In this document: positions 24,681-35,316 of the stretch, one piece after another
Layout of the letters: every line of letters starts with the position of its first letter
How positions within the stretch are numbered: position 1 is the first letter of the stretch
NCBI GenBank assembly: GCA_014925825.1
Contig: JACGCK010000002.1
Coordinates: 1,240,001 to 1,304,000, forward strand
Reading direction: 5' to 3'
Source: Pholiota molesta
Lineage: Eukaryota; Basidiomycota; Agaricomycetes; Agaricales; Strophariaceae
DNA: 64,000 nucleotides
Translations under genes and position numbers: made by a program
The notes under the pieces: model-generated
Databases searched by the model: none
Told to the model about the DNA's origin: nothing
What the model saw: only the letters and a program-made list of their open reading frames with translations

Positions 24681-25904
24681 TTATCTGATATGTATCGGCT
24701 ACTCTCCGCCGAACATATGGATAAACGGGTTGTAGTACAACGTATTGACATTATTTCTGGAATTGCATGCGCGAGATGACGCGTGGAGGACCGGACGATC
24801 TTTTCGGTCTTCTACCGATGCTTCTCTATCCTCAATCAGCGATGCTGTGTCGTCCTTTCCACAACGTCTAGTCTTTGACAAATGTTCATAGTTACTTGGT
24901 GAGGTTACACTCTTGCAGTTGGTTCATAATCGCCAATGAATGCAAGGATGATAGGTCTTCCTAAGTGGCAAAGCACCTGTTTTTCGGTCCTTATCAAGTC
25001 GTTATCAAAAGTCAGTCAGATCATGGTTACCGACTCACTAAGGGGAAATTTGTCATGGGCGATAGTTCGTTGCGCACTTGTGCGGTACCTTGCGGTACTC
25101 GCGGCTCCGTCGTGGAGAAGACTGATTTTCCGGCGTATATCGTTGGAGATCGTTGGTAGCCTTCCAGGAGCTGTATTCAGCCTCAAAGAACGTGGCTCAT
25201 TCGTTCTTACTGAATAGAAGGTCAACAGACTAATCTTCCAGCGGTCAGCAAAACGAGCTCGGCTGCGTTCACCCAGAGACGGCAATTTTTGGGCTTCCGA
25301 TGGAAAGAAAGCAGAATAAAATGGAAAGTGGAGGCATAAGCTGCATATAACGCACGACGTTGGCGGAAAAACATAGAGTAGCACCAATTGAGCACAACGC
25401 AACGCACGTTCAGGGCGGAACAAAACTACTGGTGGCGGTGCAATATCCGACTTCCGGTCTATAACATCCGAGTCCGGAGGGGCCGGCCGGCCGTACAACG
25501 GCATATGATCACATGATACTGAACGGGAACATAAGCGTCTGTAGTCAGCCAAAATTTATTTCATTTCATTTTATAAGCCTTGAGCGAGCGCACAGTGCGC
25601 ACAGATTTTGAGCGTACGCACTATGAGGCGCTACAGGCTGAAAGTTCAATTTGAGCTTGTTGTTGTTGCACATAGTCCCTGAGGCGGTGCCACGGGAGAG
25701 TTAGAGATATACAGGAAGCGGCGGTAGTTGGGCGGTAGGCCACTAACTACAAACACTGATCATGATGCTCAAGGATCTTAGATGGCTTCCAATGGCGCGT
25801 ATACTCATATTCAACTTATTATAAAACTGCCCTAGTACCAATGCATCAATAAAGCGGACATGTATAAGCAAACTGAGTGGCACAAGCATTGGACGAGAAT
25901 CGAG

Positions 25905-27370
25905 CTAGTGAGAGTACATCTAAGTGAATGCCACTGTCGAAGAGGCGTTCGGCCCTCTAAGGGAATATTGGCTAGATATTATAAGCCTCAAGCGCTGGAA
26001 TATATTGTCTTTCATGGCCGCGATTATAAGTAGGTTCTTCGTGAGACTGAACAGGCCATTCATCCAGAGCTTTGAATTTTTCGACTTGAGCCCCGCAGAG
26101 TTCAAGGAAGAGCTGACTTTGGGAAATATCTGAAGGCGGTGGATTACGCAGACAGTCAAGACAGAGCTTGAAGTGATGTTCTACTTGATGTGCGATAAAA
26201 AGGCGCTTTATACGTAGTTATTTGCAGAGGGCAGGTTTAAATACTGGGATGGAATTCGTTCAAAGCATTCCGAAGCTTCCAGGGAACAGTGGTAATATCG
26301 GGAGTTGTGGTGGAAGTCGCGTAGGAGTAAAAAAGCCTGGCTGGAAAGAGGACCTCAATCGAATAGCCCAGCCGCAGTCCAATATCGCATCTAATTATCT
26401 ACATCATCTTGCGTCAGAGAGTAGAGTCCCGAAACGCTTGCTGATCGATTGCATTTTCTTCGTCGCGAAAATCGCTGTGCCAAGCGCTTCAGAATTCGGC
26501 GGTCAATCGTTCAGAGCACCCTTGGCAAGATTTTCGGAGAAGTCAAGGATTTTGATACCAGGCTATGAGCGTGATTTTTTGTGAGTAGTCTCAGTTGTGT
26601 TGATATTTCTGAATTTGCATGGCGTGAGGTGAATTGGGCGATCTTTTCGACCTTCCAACGAGGGGCTTCCCCTTCCAAAAGCACTGATGCGCTGAGTGTC
26701 GTCGCCTCCACGCTGTCAAGTCTGCAACGAACGTTCACGATTATCTGGGTGAGCGCGACAGCTCTACATTTGTTCTACATCTGCCAGTAAAAGCATGTTC
26801 CCTACATGTCGGACCGGATTTCTGTTTCCTAATCGTCCAGAGGTTAGTCATAAAATAGATCATGGTTGCCAACTCACTATGAGGGAATTTGTATGATTGG
26901 GGGATATTTCAGTAGGCACTTGTTGCGGTGCCACGGCTTCGTAGAGAAGGCTGATTTTCCGGTGGGTATCGTGGGTAGCCTTTCAAGAGCTATATCCAGT
27001 ACCAAAGATTCGAGAACGTGAATGGGAGGTCAAGTTCGTGCATTCAGCTACACGACCCAAACACGACCTCCGTTGCGTTTAGCCAAAGACAAGTTGGCAT
27101 ATTGACGACTCGACGGAGAGAAAGCAAAATAAATGAAGAAATAGGAGCTATAAGCTGTATAGAGTGCATGATGTCAGGGAAAAACCGGTGGATAGCGCGC
27201 TCTGAACACCGCTGACAGCGCTGAGGACACCGTCAGTTAGAACATTGAAGTTAGAACGCAAAGTCTGACACTCCGATTGGTGGCGGTGCACCGGCACGTG
27301 GCACGCGCGTAGATTTTGACAAGCGAGCATAACGCGGCTCAAACTTCGACGTCAACCTTGTTTGTCGTAT
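25905..27370. repeat. Copy 2 of the duplication, internally deleted
   Basis: Contains, in order, a relic of the SnoaL-like 5' end (25905-26220; LDEWPVQSHEEP is still readable on the minus strand), the C-terminal relic of the reductase, and then directly the relic of the reductase promoter and upstream region (26600-27370). The deletion junction is at about 26575-26605. Confidence 0.78.
26355..26578 (-). pseudogene. C-terminal relic of a second adenylate-forming reductase
   Basis: On the minus strand it opens with PGIKILDFSENLAKGALND, a TGA, then PPNSEALGT and ATKKMQSISKR. It ends WTAAGLFD with TGA at 26355-26357. It aligns with 20624-20845 of the intact-length copy. Other frames are needed in the middle (a two-base loss near 26425), so it is degenerate. 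It is useful because it keeps the ancestral stop context that copy 1 has lost. Confidence 0.75.
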
Positions 27371-28353
27371 CTGTCGCAGTGGCATTCGTGTATCGACAGT
27401 GAGCCTACCCTACTCACCGCTGACATTGATCTTCATACTAATGATACTGCCGTTGCGACTTATATATAGGAAATAATCACGTTTCTGGACAGTAATCTCT
27501 TTCTAGAGTCTACACTGAGTCTACGTCGCAACCTTTTCACCTGTATAATTTGATTATGCTGAACCAGCCCCGTCATCTGGGAGGCGGATGCAGAACTAGT
27601 AATAAAACGCATGGAGTACATCAAAGCCATAGAGTTCGATGCTTCGGAAGACCTTCCTAACTTGACTGCGCGCAACTGTGTTCTCTACGCTCTTAACAAT
27701 ATTGATGTTCCTCCCAGGATGCGGACCCAAACTGCAGCTATTTCTCAGTACAAGGCCGGGTTTGACCAATACCTTCAGTCGCTCTTCACGTTTTGTATAA
27801 TCCTGCAAACTCGAGCTTTATATTATGATGGTCTCGAAATCTTGTATGTTGATCAGGTGATGGTGCGCGTCGCGTCGCGTCTAATCTTGGGTCTTCTCGA
27901 TGGCTGAACTTCTTGATCCTGTTGATGACCGTTAAGTCGGGCGAAGATTCAACTAATGACTCGATCTTGACTCCAACGATTCCTCGAGGCCCACTATTTT
28001 CTATCCGCCGTGCTACCATATCACAAATAAGCTCGTCTGACCACGTTGCGCCATTCTAGTTGGGGCGCGGACACCATGAGCCCTGTGCTGGGTGGCTACT
28101 GTGTTCCGCAAGAAGCTAGAATAATGCAGCGGAATGTTTTGGGTAGAGCGGAGTCGGGACGGCGTTGGTGCTTCTGGCCGAAAAAGGATGGGGAGTTGCT
28201 TCTTCCAGAGCTTAAGGAATGTCTGTTGTGACGTTACTGCTATCTCCCAGATCCCGTCTCCTCCCTTTTCCTTCCGCCGTTTGTCTCTCTTGTTTTCACA
28301 CCCCCATCATCCCTTTCTCCTCCCTCCACCACCATCTCTCGCCGTCGTCGCTC
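27371..28353. other. Intergenic region
   Basis: Separates the duplication from the DUF6533 gene. One 90-codon ORF (27611-27907) has no recognisable domain and no supporting context. The last 130 bases are CT-rich, as in fungal core promoters. Confidence 0.5.
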
Positions 28354-30432
28354 ATGTCGGACCAGGACTCCCAGACCGCGGAGCATTTCATCTATGTCAC
28401 TCAAGTATACTTTTGTGGTACGTATCCTTGACCTCACCGCCAACGATTCCAAAGTCTCATCCGAGGATTTTACAGCCATGTGTACCTGCGCCAGCTTTTC
28501 TTCTCCGTTTTCCATCTTTCTGATGCTTGTCGTTTTGACATTGTAGACGCTGTGGTCATCTGGGACTGGATCATTAGTCTTCCCAGAGAATACCGCTTCG
28601 TACGTCGCACATGCTCTTTTCTGTCTTCGCGCATATACTGATCATTATTCGTCCTGTTGCGCAGGTCTGGAACACTCGTTGGACTCCAGTCAAGATGGCC
28701 TATCTCTTCTGCCGGTAAGTATATGCGGCGTTTTGATTGAACTTTACATAACTCAGAACGCCCCAGCTATTGGGTCATTATCGTTGTACCCTATTTGCTA
28801 TATTGTTTCGTCGTGGACCATACGTTAGAAACATGTCAGCGGATATACAAAGTGCGTATTATACTGCTGTTCACTTAATTTCGCGCATATATTCACTTTT
28901 AAAATCATTTCAGATCCCTGTGGCCCTTGCGATGTGGAATCAAGTAGGCTCGGAATGTAGGTCGACTTACAAGGCTGCGCGTTCTGAACCACTCACCAAT
29001 TCGATGTAGCCGTGCTGTTGATTCGTACATATGCATTCTTCAGCAGGAATGTATATGTCCTATTTTTCTTACTTTCAGCACTCTCCGGGGTTGTTGCCTA
29101 CCAACTTTACGTTGACACTACGCAGATGTTGTGTAAGCAGTCATCTTAACACTTTTCTGGTCGTTGCTAACCCAAACTATTCGCTTAGTGCTCCCTTTCA
29201 CCGAACCACCGTTTGTAAGTAAAGTTCCTTCTTTGCATGAAATATACTAATGGCCATCCCACAGGGCCCCTGTTTTCCTATGTCTAAACCGCATTCGGCC
29301 CATTTATTAGGTGAGGATTGTCTTTTGACTCCATCGCATATCAAAATTTGACTCTGTTCCCAATAAATAGGCTTCTTTGTAAGCATTCATATCTCACCGA
29401 CCGCGAAGCCATAACCTAAGTGATATTCTTGATGTAGATCGCACCTCTCCTCTTTGATACAGTTGTCACGTCCATGACGGTTTGGAAAGCGTTCAACATC
29501 CGCAGACGCAATGGGGGACCGAATAGTCGCCTGATTCAGACTTTCCTTCGCGAGGGTTCGTGTTTATTCGATTCATCGAAACTTAGGCTCACTTACCACT
29601 ACTTAGGTGTATTTTATTATATTCTGATTTCTATCGCGAATTTGGTGAATAAATATTAGCCTCCTATTTTTTGTTTCCTAACGCCTATTTTCTCGCAGAT
29701 CAACGGCGTCTTCTATTTACAGTGCGTGCTGTGGTCCCTAAATTGTCAATTAATCTCTGACCTTATTCTTGGGGTCGTTATTTAGACCACGTCAAGTCAT
29801 CTCGGCCATCAATATTCCTTTGAGCGTCATGCTTGGTCCTGTCTTTGCCTGTCGTCTGGTTAGTATAGCATATATTTGCATCTGCATGTCAATTTACGAG
29901 CTTTTTTATTTGACAGATTCTTGACCTTCGCGAACGCGGTTCCGAGACTGTCTCGCACTCTGAAGGCAGTGGGATTGCCGCTTTCACGACGAAATCAATG
30001 ACCCAACAAGGATCTCCTTACACTCCACCTGGTCACCGCAGCAAAACTGGGAGCCGATACCGGAACCGTGGTGTGGTCAGCACCATTGGCTCCAATGTGG
30101 TGCTCACGACACTGGGAAGCATCCATCCAGATCATATGGACATCGACATCGAGCGTGACGTGGTTGAAATGGAAGAAATTCGCCTTGGATTGGGCATGGA
30201 TCTCGGAAACCTGAGTACAGCAATCGGCGGCGATGACGGTGAACCTCTGCCAGAGGGAGAAGGCCATCGGGGTCGTCGGCGAGGAAGCCCTGCGCCCGCT
30301 TATTATTCTTTGGAGATGGGATTTCGATCAAACAGGGAGCGATCGCCTTCGCCTAGTGTTGCAGCGCAGTCCATCGCTCATTCGGTCGCTGAGGGCATCA
30401 GAATCGACGTCGAACAGGCAACAAGCTCTTAA
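28354..30432 (+). CDS. DUF6533-domain multi-pass membrane protein
   Basis: Basidiomycete family of roughly seven-helix membrane proteins of unknown function. Start MSDQDSQTAEHFIYVTQVYF at 28354. The DUF6533 core follows across introns: DAVVIWDWIISLPREYRFVW, TPVKMAYLFCRYWVIIVVPY. Then comes AVLLIRTYAFFSRN, the typical third-helix motif of the family. Further helices lie between 29040 and 29880, and LSVMLGPVFACRLILDLRERG closes the membrane part. A disordered cytosolic tail (29950-30430), rich in Gly, Arg and Ser/Pro, ends DVEQATSS with TAA at 30430-30432. About ten small exons; their exact borders are less certain than the overall call. Ligand and role are unknown; a receptor role is only a guess. 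Confidence 0.85.
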
Positions 30433-31448
30433 CTATGCTGGCTTAGTTCTGGCTCTAAGTTGGAACGGTGTACATTGACTTCAAGCCCTGGGACAAGATA
30501 TTTCATCCCATCCTGTTCTGCAAGCACCAACAAGGATTCGACGCACAGTTTTGGTCAACATCGTTCTTCTCCGACGTACGCTTTTCGCCTCCATTCATTT
30601 CCCTTTTCTTGTGGGATGGCATGTCATTTTCTGGCTCCAAATTCATTACTATTCCTTCATCTTGTTTTTCTACACTTTTGCCGCATTCTTTTCGCTCTTT
30701 TGAGCTGTCATACCTGTTTTTCTGTACGCATATGTTCGACCTCTTCCCATTTTTTCATTGGTGTATTACTAGCTCGCATTCACATTCCCTTTTGTGTTCA
30801 TTTCTAATTTGGTTTTCGTTTGGTTATTCCAGCTCATATTCTTATAGCACACAACTTTTTTGGAGGGGCGTTTCAACCCATGGCTGCTGGTACTACGTTG
30901 CATTTTCGTGTCAGGATGGTTCGGCCCTAATAGTGTTTCGCAATACTTCTCTTCTAGTATCTCGGCGTTTTATATTCTATCAATCCGCTCTTTTCCTTCC
31001 GATGGTGGTCGCATTTTGCGTTCTGTCTGCTCTTTCACTAGAAACCTTCAGCTTTTGTCGTGTTTCAGCATTCTTTATTTTCCATCAGTTCAAAGTTCAA
31101 CCCAAAAGACTACGCATATCGTTACTTTTCCTAGAAGTTGTTCAAGTTCTACTCGCTATCATCGACTTACCTACATACATTGATACTATACGCGCATAAA
31201 TGTCATAAAATTGTTTTGTACTTACGCCTTTTTCGGGCTTGTACGACAGATCATCTATGATTAGCGCTGCATTAGCGCACGAGCTCATCACAATCTATAA
31301 ATAGATTTTCAATAATATACGACCGTTGTTTTTTCATCTCAGTGAGCAAAGTTTGGGAAGAAGATCGTTGATAAGTACGAGTTTCGGATAGTACATAGAT
31401 ATCCGATACATCATTGTTTCTCTACAACCACTTTGTGGTATAAGGTGC
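30433..31448. other. Convergent intergenic region, T-rich on the plus strand
   Basis: Long ORFs on the plus strand here (30468-31199) are Phe/Ser/Leu-rich products of the T-rich composition and have no domain or intron support. The region should contain the 3' UTRs of the genes on both sides. Confidence 0.55.
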
Positions 31449-32201
31449 TTAAGAAGAATAAGCGGGTGGTATGGAAAACATGGCGTTGAAATGTGGCGCA
31501 TCTCGCCTTAATTCTAGCAAAATCTTAGATACCTGCACGGAAGAAAAATTTGGTTAGAAAATCACAATGCGTATGTAGATATGAACCATCTCTACTTGCC
31601 TCGGCATGGGCTTCTGCGGCGTGCAAAACCCCCCCGGTAAGCTCATACGCTCTTTGTGCCTCAGCTTGTATCGGCCCTTGAATACAGGGACCTCTTCGGT
31701 GGAAGAGAGCTTGAACATGGGTGGCGGAACCGGTGCGGGGAAGTACTGCTTGATCGGTGCCACGGATAGGTCGATGAGGGGCTCGTCGCTGAAGTACAGG
31801 CGTTTCAGTTGGGGTGGCGGCGTCGCGTCTGCCCGGACGTGAAAAATCGGGCTCGGAGATCGCGGGGCGGGCGCTGGCGCCGCCGCACGTCTGCGGGACT
31901 CCAAAATGGGGGTGGGGGTGGGGGGAGAGTCAGGCACGCGTGCGAGAAGGGGTGTGCCGGAGGAGAGTGTGGGGAAGGTGATGCTCGTGCGGATGTCCTC
32001 CTGCGTCCCTGCGTCGCCGTCCTCGGGCGGGATGAGGCGGAGTGTCGGGGTGGAGAGCGACGCTTTTCTGTAGTACGGCTTCTGCTTCCGGACCGGGGTC
32101 GAGGAGCTTGAGGGCGGCTCGGTCATGAACCCCTCATGCTTGGGGTGGGGACGCAGGAGATGGGCCCAGCGCGACTTGGACGGCGTGAAGTAGGAGGGCA
32201 T
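31449..32201 (-). CDS. Small Pro/Ser-rich protein with a conserved-looking C-terminal exon
   Basis: Family not recognised. The start is the first ATG, MPSYFTPSKSRWAHLLRP, at 32201. The body is disordered and Pro/Ser-rich, with blocks that look constrained: KRLYFSDEPLIDLSVAPIKQ, VPVFKGRYKLRHKERMSLPG and GFCTPQKPMPRQ. Reading through gives a stop at 31554. A good GT-AG intron (about 31531-31593, acceptor TTCCGTGCAG) joins to VSKILLELRRDAPHFNAMF and the end SIPPAYSS, TAA at 31449-31451. I prefer the spliced form because the added exon reads cleanly. About 240 residues. No membrane segment or signal peptide. Confidence 0.65.
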
Positions 32202-32830
32202 CAAAGCGGCTGGGGCTTCTGCAACCAAGACTCGCGGATAATATAAAGCTGCAGGGGGGGTTCAGATCTCCCACCGATGGGTGTATTGCGAATCGGACGA
32301 GGCTAGAGTGTGGGGTGTGTTTCGGACCTCCATATCTTGGCTGAGGAGAATATGCGTGGTCAAGCCATTTGGCATTTAAGAATGTTAGCAGACTTGATGG
32401 ATGCTACAGGAAAAAAGAGAGACGATGACAGCTGGATGGCTATGGCAAATTGAGTAGTTCGGTCAACTACGATGCTTTCAAGAGAAAACATGACTAAAAA
32501 TAAAAGTACCCAGATTTTTTGCATGTCAGTTTGAAGATATCGTCCCCTGGGTGTACCGCTAGGTAATGGACACCAGGAGGAGTGCAGAATGGCCACCTTT
32601 TGGTCGACTACCTGATTGTGGCACAAAATGGTGGGTTAAAGTTTGTCGGTGCTTGTTCAACGTCAAAGTTGTAACCGAGGCTGGGAAAAACTTCAAAAAG
32701 GTTTTTCGTTGACTTGACAGTCACGGTCATCTGTCCGCCACCATGCAAAAGCCAACTACCAACCAACCACTTCATAAACACTCAAAGCCAGTGAACAACT
32801 GCTTCGAATCCACATCTTACGGTGACTCGA
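32202..32830. other. Divergent intergenic region
   Basis: Shared upstream region of the small Pro/Ser-rich gene (-) and the single-exon gene (+). No coding sequence recognised. Confidence 0.5.
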
Positions 32831-35137
32831 ATGGATGCTATCCCTATCAGTCTGGATGAAGAAGATCTCTCTCAGTTTTTGATATCGCCAACGGGGTCTG
32901 TGTTCGATGCGTTGTGTACACTCAATCCACCCTCGCCGATCCTGACACCCTCTCAACTCACTTTTGCATGGTCTTCGGGTGATATTCCTGTGCTCCTATA
33001 TGATGACAGCTACGTCGACCCGCTCTCAGAGCTCTCAGACTCGTCGACTTCACAGGGCTCTCCTCGCACTCGTAATAGACGGGATAGTTCATCAACACTG
33101 CGGTCCCAAAAATTTATTGCTGCCACTGCTGCTACTGTTGTCATGGATCATAATCGGGAATCTTCGAGATCTTCGATATTTACTTTTTCTCAGACTGATT
33201 CTGCTTATGGGACCTCGCGAAGCTCTGAAAGTTCGACTTCTGTGGACTCTATGGGCACTTTTGGGCCTCGAAGTCGACGACGGAAAACCAGATCTAGTCA
33301 GGTATCACAAAACTTGGTTGATTCTGAATCCGTCAAAGCTCTTGGATATTCAAGTCTCAACTCCCAAAACACTGCTACTCTCGAGTTTGATGACCTATCA
33401 GGGGTACACAACGAAGACTTTCCTCGTACGAACAAACAATCTCGCCATGCGCTATCTGGGGCATTCTACCACCCAGTCGTCTTCGTGGACGTGAAGACGT
33501 CCCGGAAACACTCGGATCTGGAGCTGGGTACGACATTCTCAGATTTAGCGGACGAGTCTTCCTCGCATGGACCTTTCTCTGAGCAGATAGCCTTTGAAAA
33601 ACAATCTCCAGAGAATTATGATGAGGATAAGGGTGACATGACTATGACCCCTACGAATGCAGGTCTGAAGACATTGTCGTGGATCTCTTCCCAGAGCTGG
33701 GACTACGGCGAATACAAAAACTTTATCACCAACAAAAACCTCGCGCGATGTCCACACCCAACGCAAATCGTAGAATTTGATGATGTAGAATGTAATGCGC
33801 TTCCTCATGTCTCCCCTCCTAGGCGGAAGCCGCTTGAGCGTCATGGCCACGTTCGGAAGTTGGACAATTCCAGTCCTTCTCGGGTGTCTCAACAAACTCA
33901 AGTCGGACAACATCACCGCAGGGAGCATTCAGTCAAAGTGGCCAACCAAGCTCATCCAGAACGTCCAATCGTACCGAGTCTGGATCACGACTGGCTGCAA
34001 GACATCTACGTGCAGTTCCTCGTCGACCAAGAAGGTTTTCGTGACGCCAATATTTTCTTCAGTTTCACCGGAATCGTGCACCTTCGCCCAGCGCAAAATC
34101 TGCGGACTCCAGGTGGTGTGATGGCACAGTTCAAGCCCATCACTAGGCAGGCCTTCCATTTCCATGACGCACCCTTTGAGACGCCTCCGATTCTCAGACG
34201 CATCACTGTCAACGGCGACGATACCCATGACTATGCTTCTAAGCAGGCTCTGCTCACTTTGAAGACAAACGGTGTATACGTTCTGCACGGACATGAGATC
34301 TCCGTCGCCAACAACCACAATAATCATGATTCCGAACCGCTAAAGCTGCACTGGCAGTTTGAGTACCTGGTGGACGACCGAATCGCCGATAAATCTGGCC
34401 GAGTCATGGAAGGCGAAAAGATCTTGACGCCCCTCACATTTTCCTGCGCGCCAGGGCTCTTGCTGCCGCAGCAAGCGCGGAAGAACAATATCATGCATGT
34501 TATCAAGAAAGGCGTTGCGCCCAAGCTTGTAGCGGAAAAGCTCCAGCCTCCCGGGGTATCGAGCCCGACTAACAAAGGATTTAGCCTTGACCCCCTGTCG
34601 TCTCCCCCTGCGTCCCAGACCGAAGCGCATACACACGGTTTCTTTTCGTCGAAATCGCATGGCTGGGGTCTACATCGACGTGGTCAGTCTCATGGTATGC
34701 GCCAAGCAGAGCACCCAAAAGGATCTCCAAATTGCATCCTTTCTACAGAATATAACATCACACTTAATCAAGATAAATCAGTCCTGGACATCAAAGCCCG
34801 AGGCTTAGATTCGGCCTCTACCGTACATCGTCGTCGAAACTCCTCAGCAGAACACAATGACTCCCCTATGCGGCTTCACTTCAATACAATGAAGAATTCT
34901 AACGTCAAGCATCGCAGGTTTACCCAGACGCAGAAACCCACTTCCCCTGCTCGACATATTATTTCCCCGGCCGAATTGACCAAGCTACTTGATACTACTG
35001 TGAAAGAGAACTTGGCCATGGCTGCACCTCAATTTGCCGTCCCCGTCGTTGCTGATCGCAACAGCAACAATTTTAGTCCCCTCGCTCCTCGTCCTCGTCA
35101 TGCAAATGTGAAGTCTCGCGATCTAGCACGGGTGTAA
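32831..35137 (+). CDS. Single-exon protein of unknown function, about 768 residues
   Basis: Intronless among intron-rich neighbours. The first ATG in frame is at 32831 (MDAIPISLDEEDLSQFLISP). Residues 1-370 are disordered and Ser-rich with short constrained islands. Residues of about 380-590 look folded: DHDWLQDIYVQFLVDQEGFR, FFSFTGIVHLRPAQNLRTPG, LTLKTNGVYVLHGHEIS, LKLHWQFEYLVDD and EKILTPLTFSCAPGLLLP. The tail is basic and disordered and ends ANVKSRDLARV, TAA at 35135-35137. I do not recognise the central domain. The layout resembles lineage-specific basidiomycete proteins with a small central domain in a long disordered chain. Confidence 0.85.
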   Translation: MDAIPISLDEEDLSQFLISPTGSVFDALCTLNPPSPILTPSQLTFAWSSGDIPVLLYDDSYVDPLSELSDSSTSQGSPRTRNRRDSSSTLRSQKFIAATAATVVMDHNRESSRSSIFTFSQTDSAYGTSRSSESSTSVDSMGTFGPRSRRRKTRSSQVSQNLVDSESVKALGYSSLNSQNTATLEFDDLSGVHNEDFPRTNKQSRHALSGAFYHPVVFVDVKTSRKHSDLELGTTFSDLADESSSHGPFSEQIAFEKQSPENYDEDKGDMTMTPTNAGLKTLSWISSQSWDYGEYKNFITNKNLARCPHPTQIVEFDDVECNALPHVSPPRRKPLERHGHVRKLDNSSPSRVSQQTQVGQHHRREHSVKVANQAHPERPIVPSLDHDWLQDIYVQFLVDQEGFRDANIFFSFTGIVHLRPAQNLRTPGGVMAQFKPITRQAFHFHDAPFETPPILRRITVNGDDTHDYASKQALLTLKTNGVYVLHGHEISVANNHNNHDSEPLKLHWQFEYLVDDRIADKSGRVMEGEKILTPLTFSCAPGLLLPQQARKNNIMHVIKKGVAPKLVAEKLQPPGVSSPTNKGFSLDPLSSPPASQTEAHTHGFFSSKSHGWGLHRRGQSHGMRQAEHPKGSPNCILSTEYNITLNQDKSVLDIKARGLDSASTVHRRRNSSAEHNDSPMRLHFNTMKNSNVKHRRFTQTQKPTSPARHIISPAELTKLLDTTVKENLAMAAPQFAVPVVADRNSNNFSPLAPRPRHANVKSRDLARV

Positions 35138-35316
35138 ATGGCCGCAAAGTACGGATTCCTAAAGTGTACAGGTATCTCGGGCTCTCTTGTTCTTAGTGAC
35201 TTTCGACACATCAGTATCAAAAGAAAGATAGATAAAGGTTACGATATAGCGAAAAAGATAAGTTTTACATTCATTTACATACATCCTATATTCCATCCAC
35301 GTATTTGACGGTCGTC

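Larger units (their letters stand above)
19890..25690. repeat. Copy 1 of an old tandem duplication (5' of SnoaL-like gene plus whole reductase plus its promoter)
   Basis: Segments spread across this block recur in the same order and orientation at 25905-27370. Matching pairs are: about 19950-20150 with 25965-26165; 20600-20840 with 26355-26580; 24740-24890 with 26600-26760; 25015-25480 with 26855-27300; and 25600-25670 with about 27310-27375. Identity looks around 70-80 percent by eye. Copy 2 lacks the equivalent of about 20845-24735. Confidence 0.8.

Noticed and set aside
27611..27907. 98-codon ORF between the duplication and the DUF6533 gene
   Set aside because: No coding texture beyond chance and no neighbouring exon.
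30468..31199. 243-codon plus-strand ORF downstream of the DUF6533 gene
   Set aside because: Phe/Ser/Leu-rich translation of a T-rich 3' region; no domain, no motif, and overlapping open frames of similar composition.
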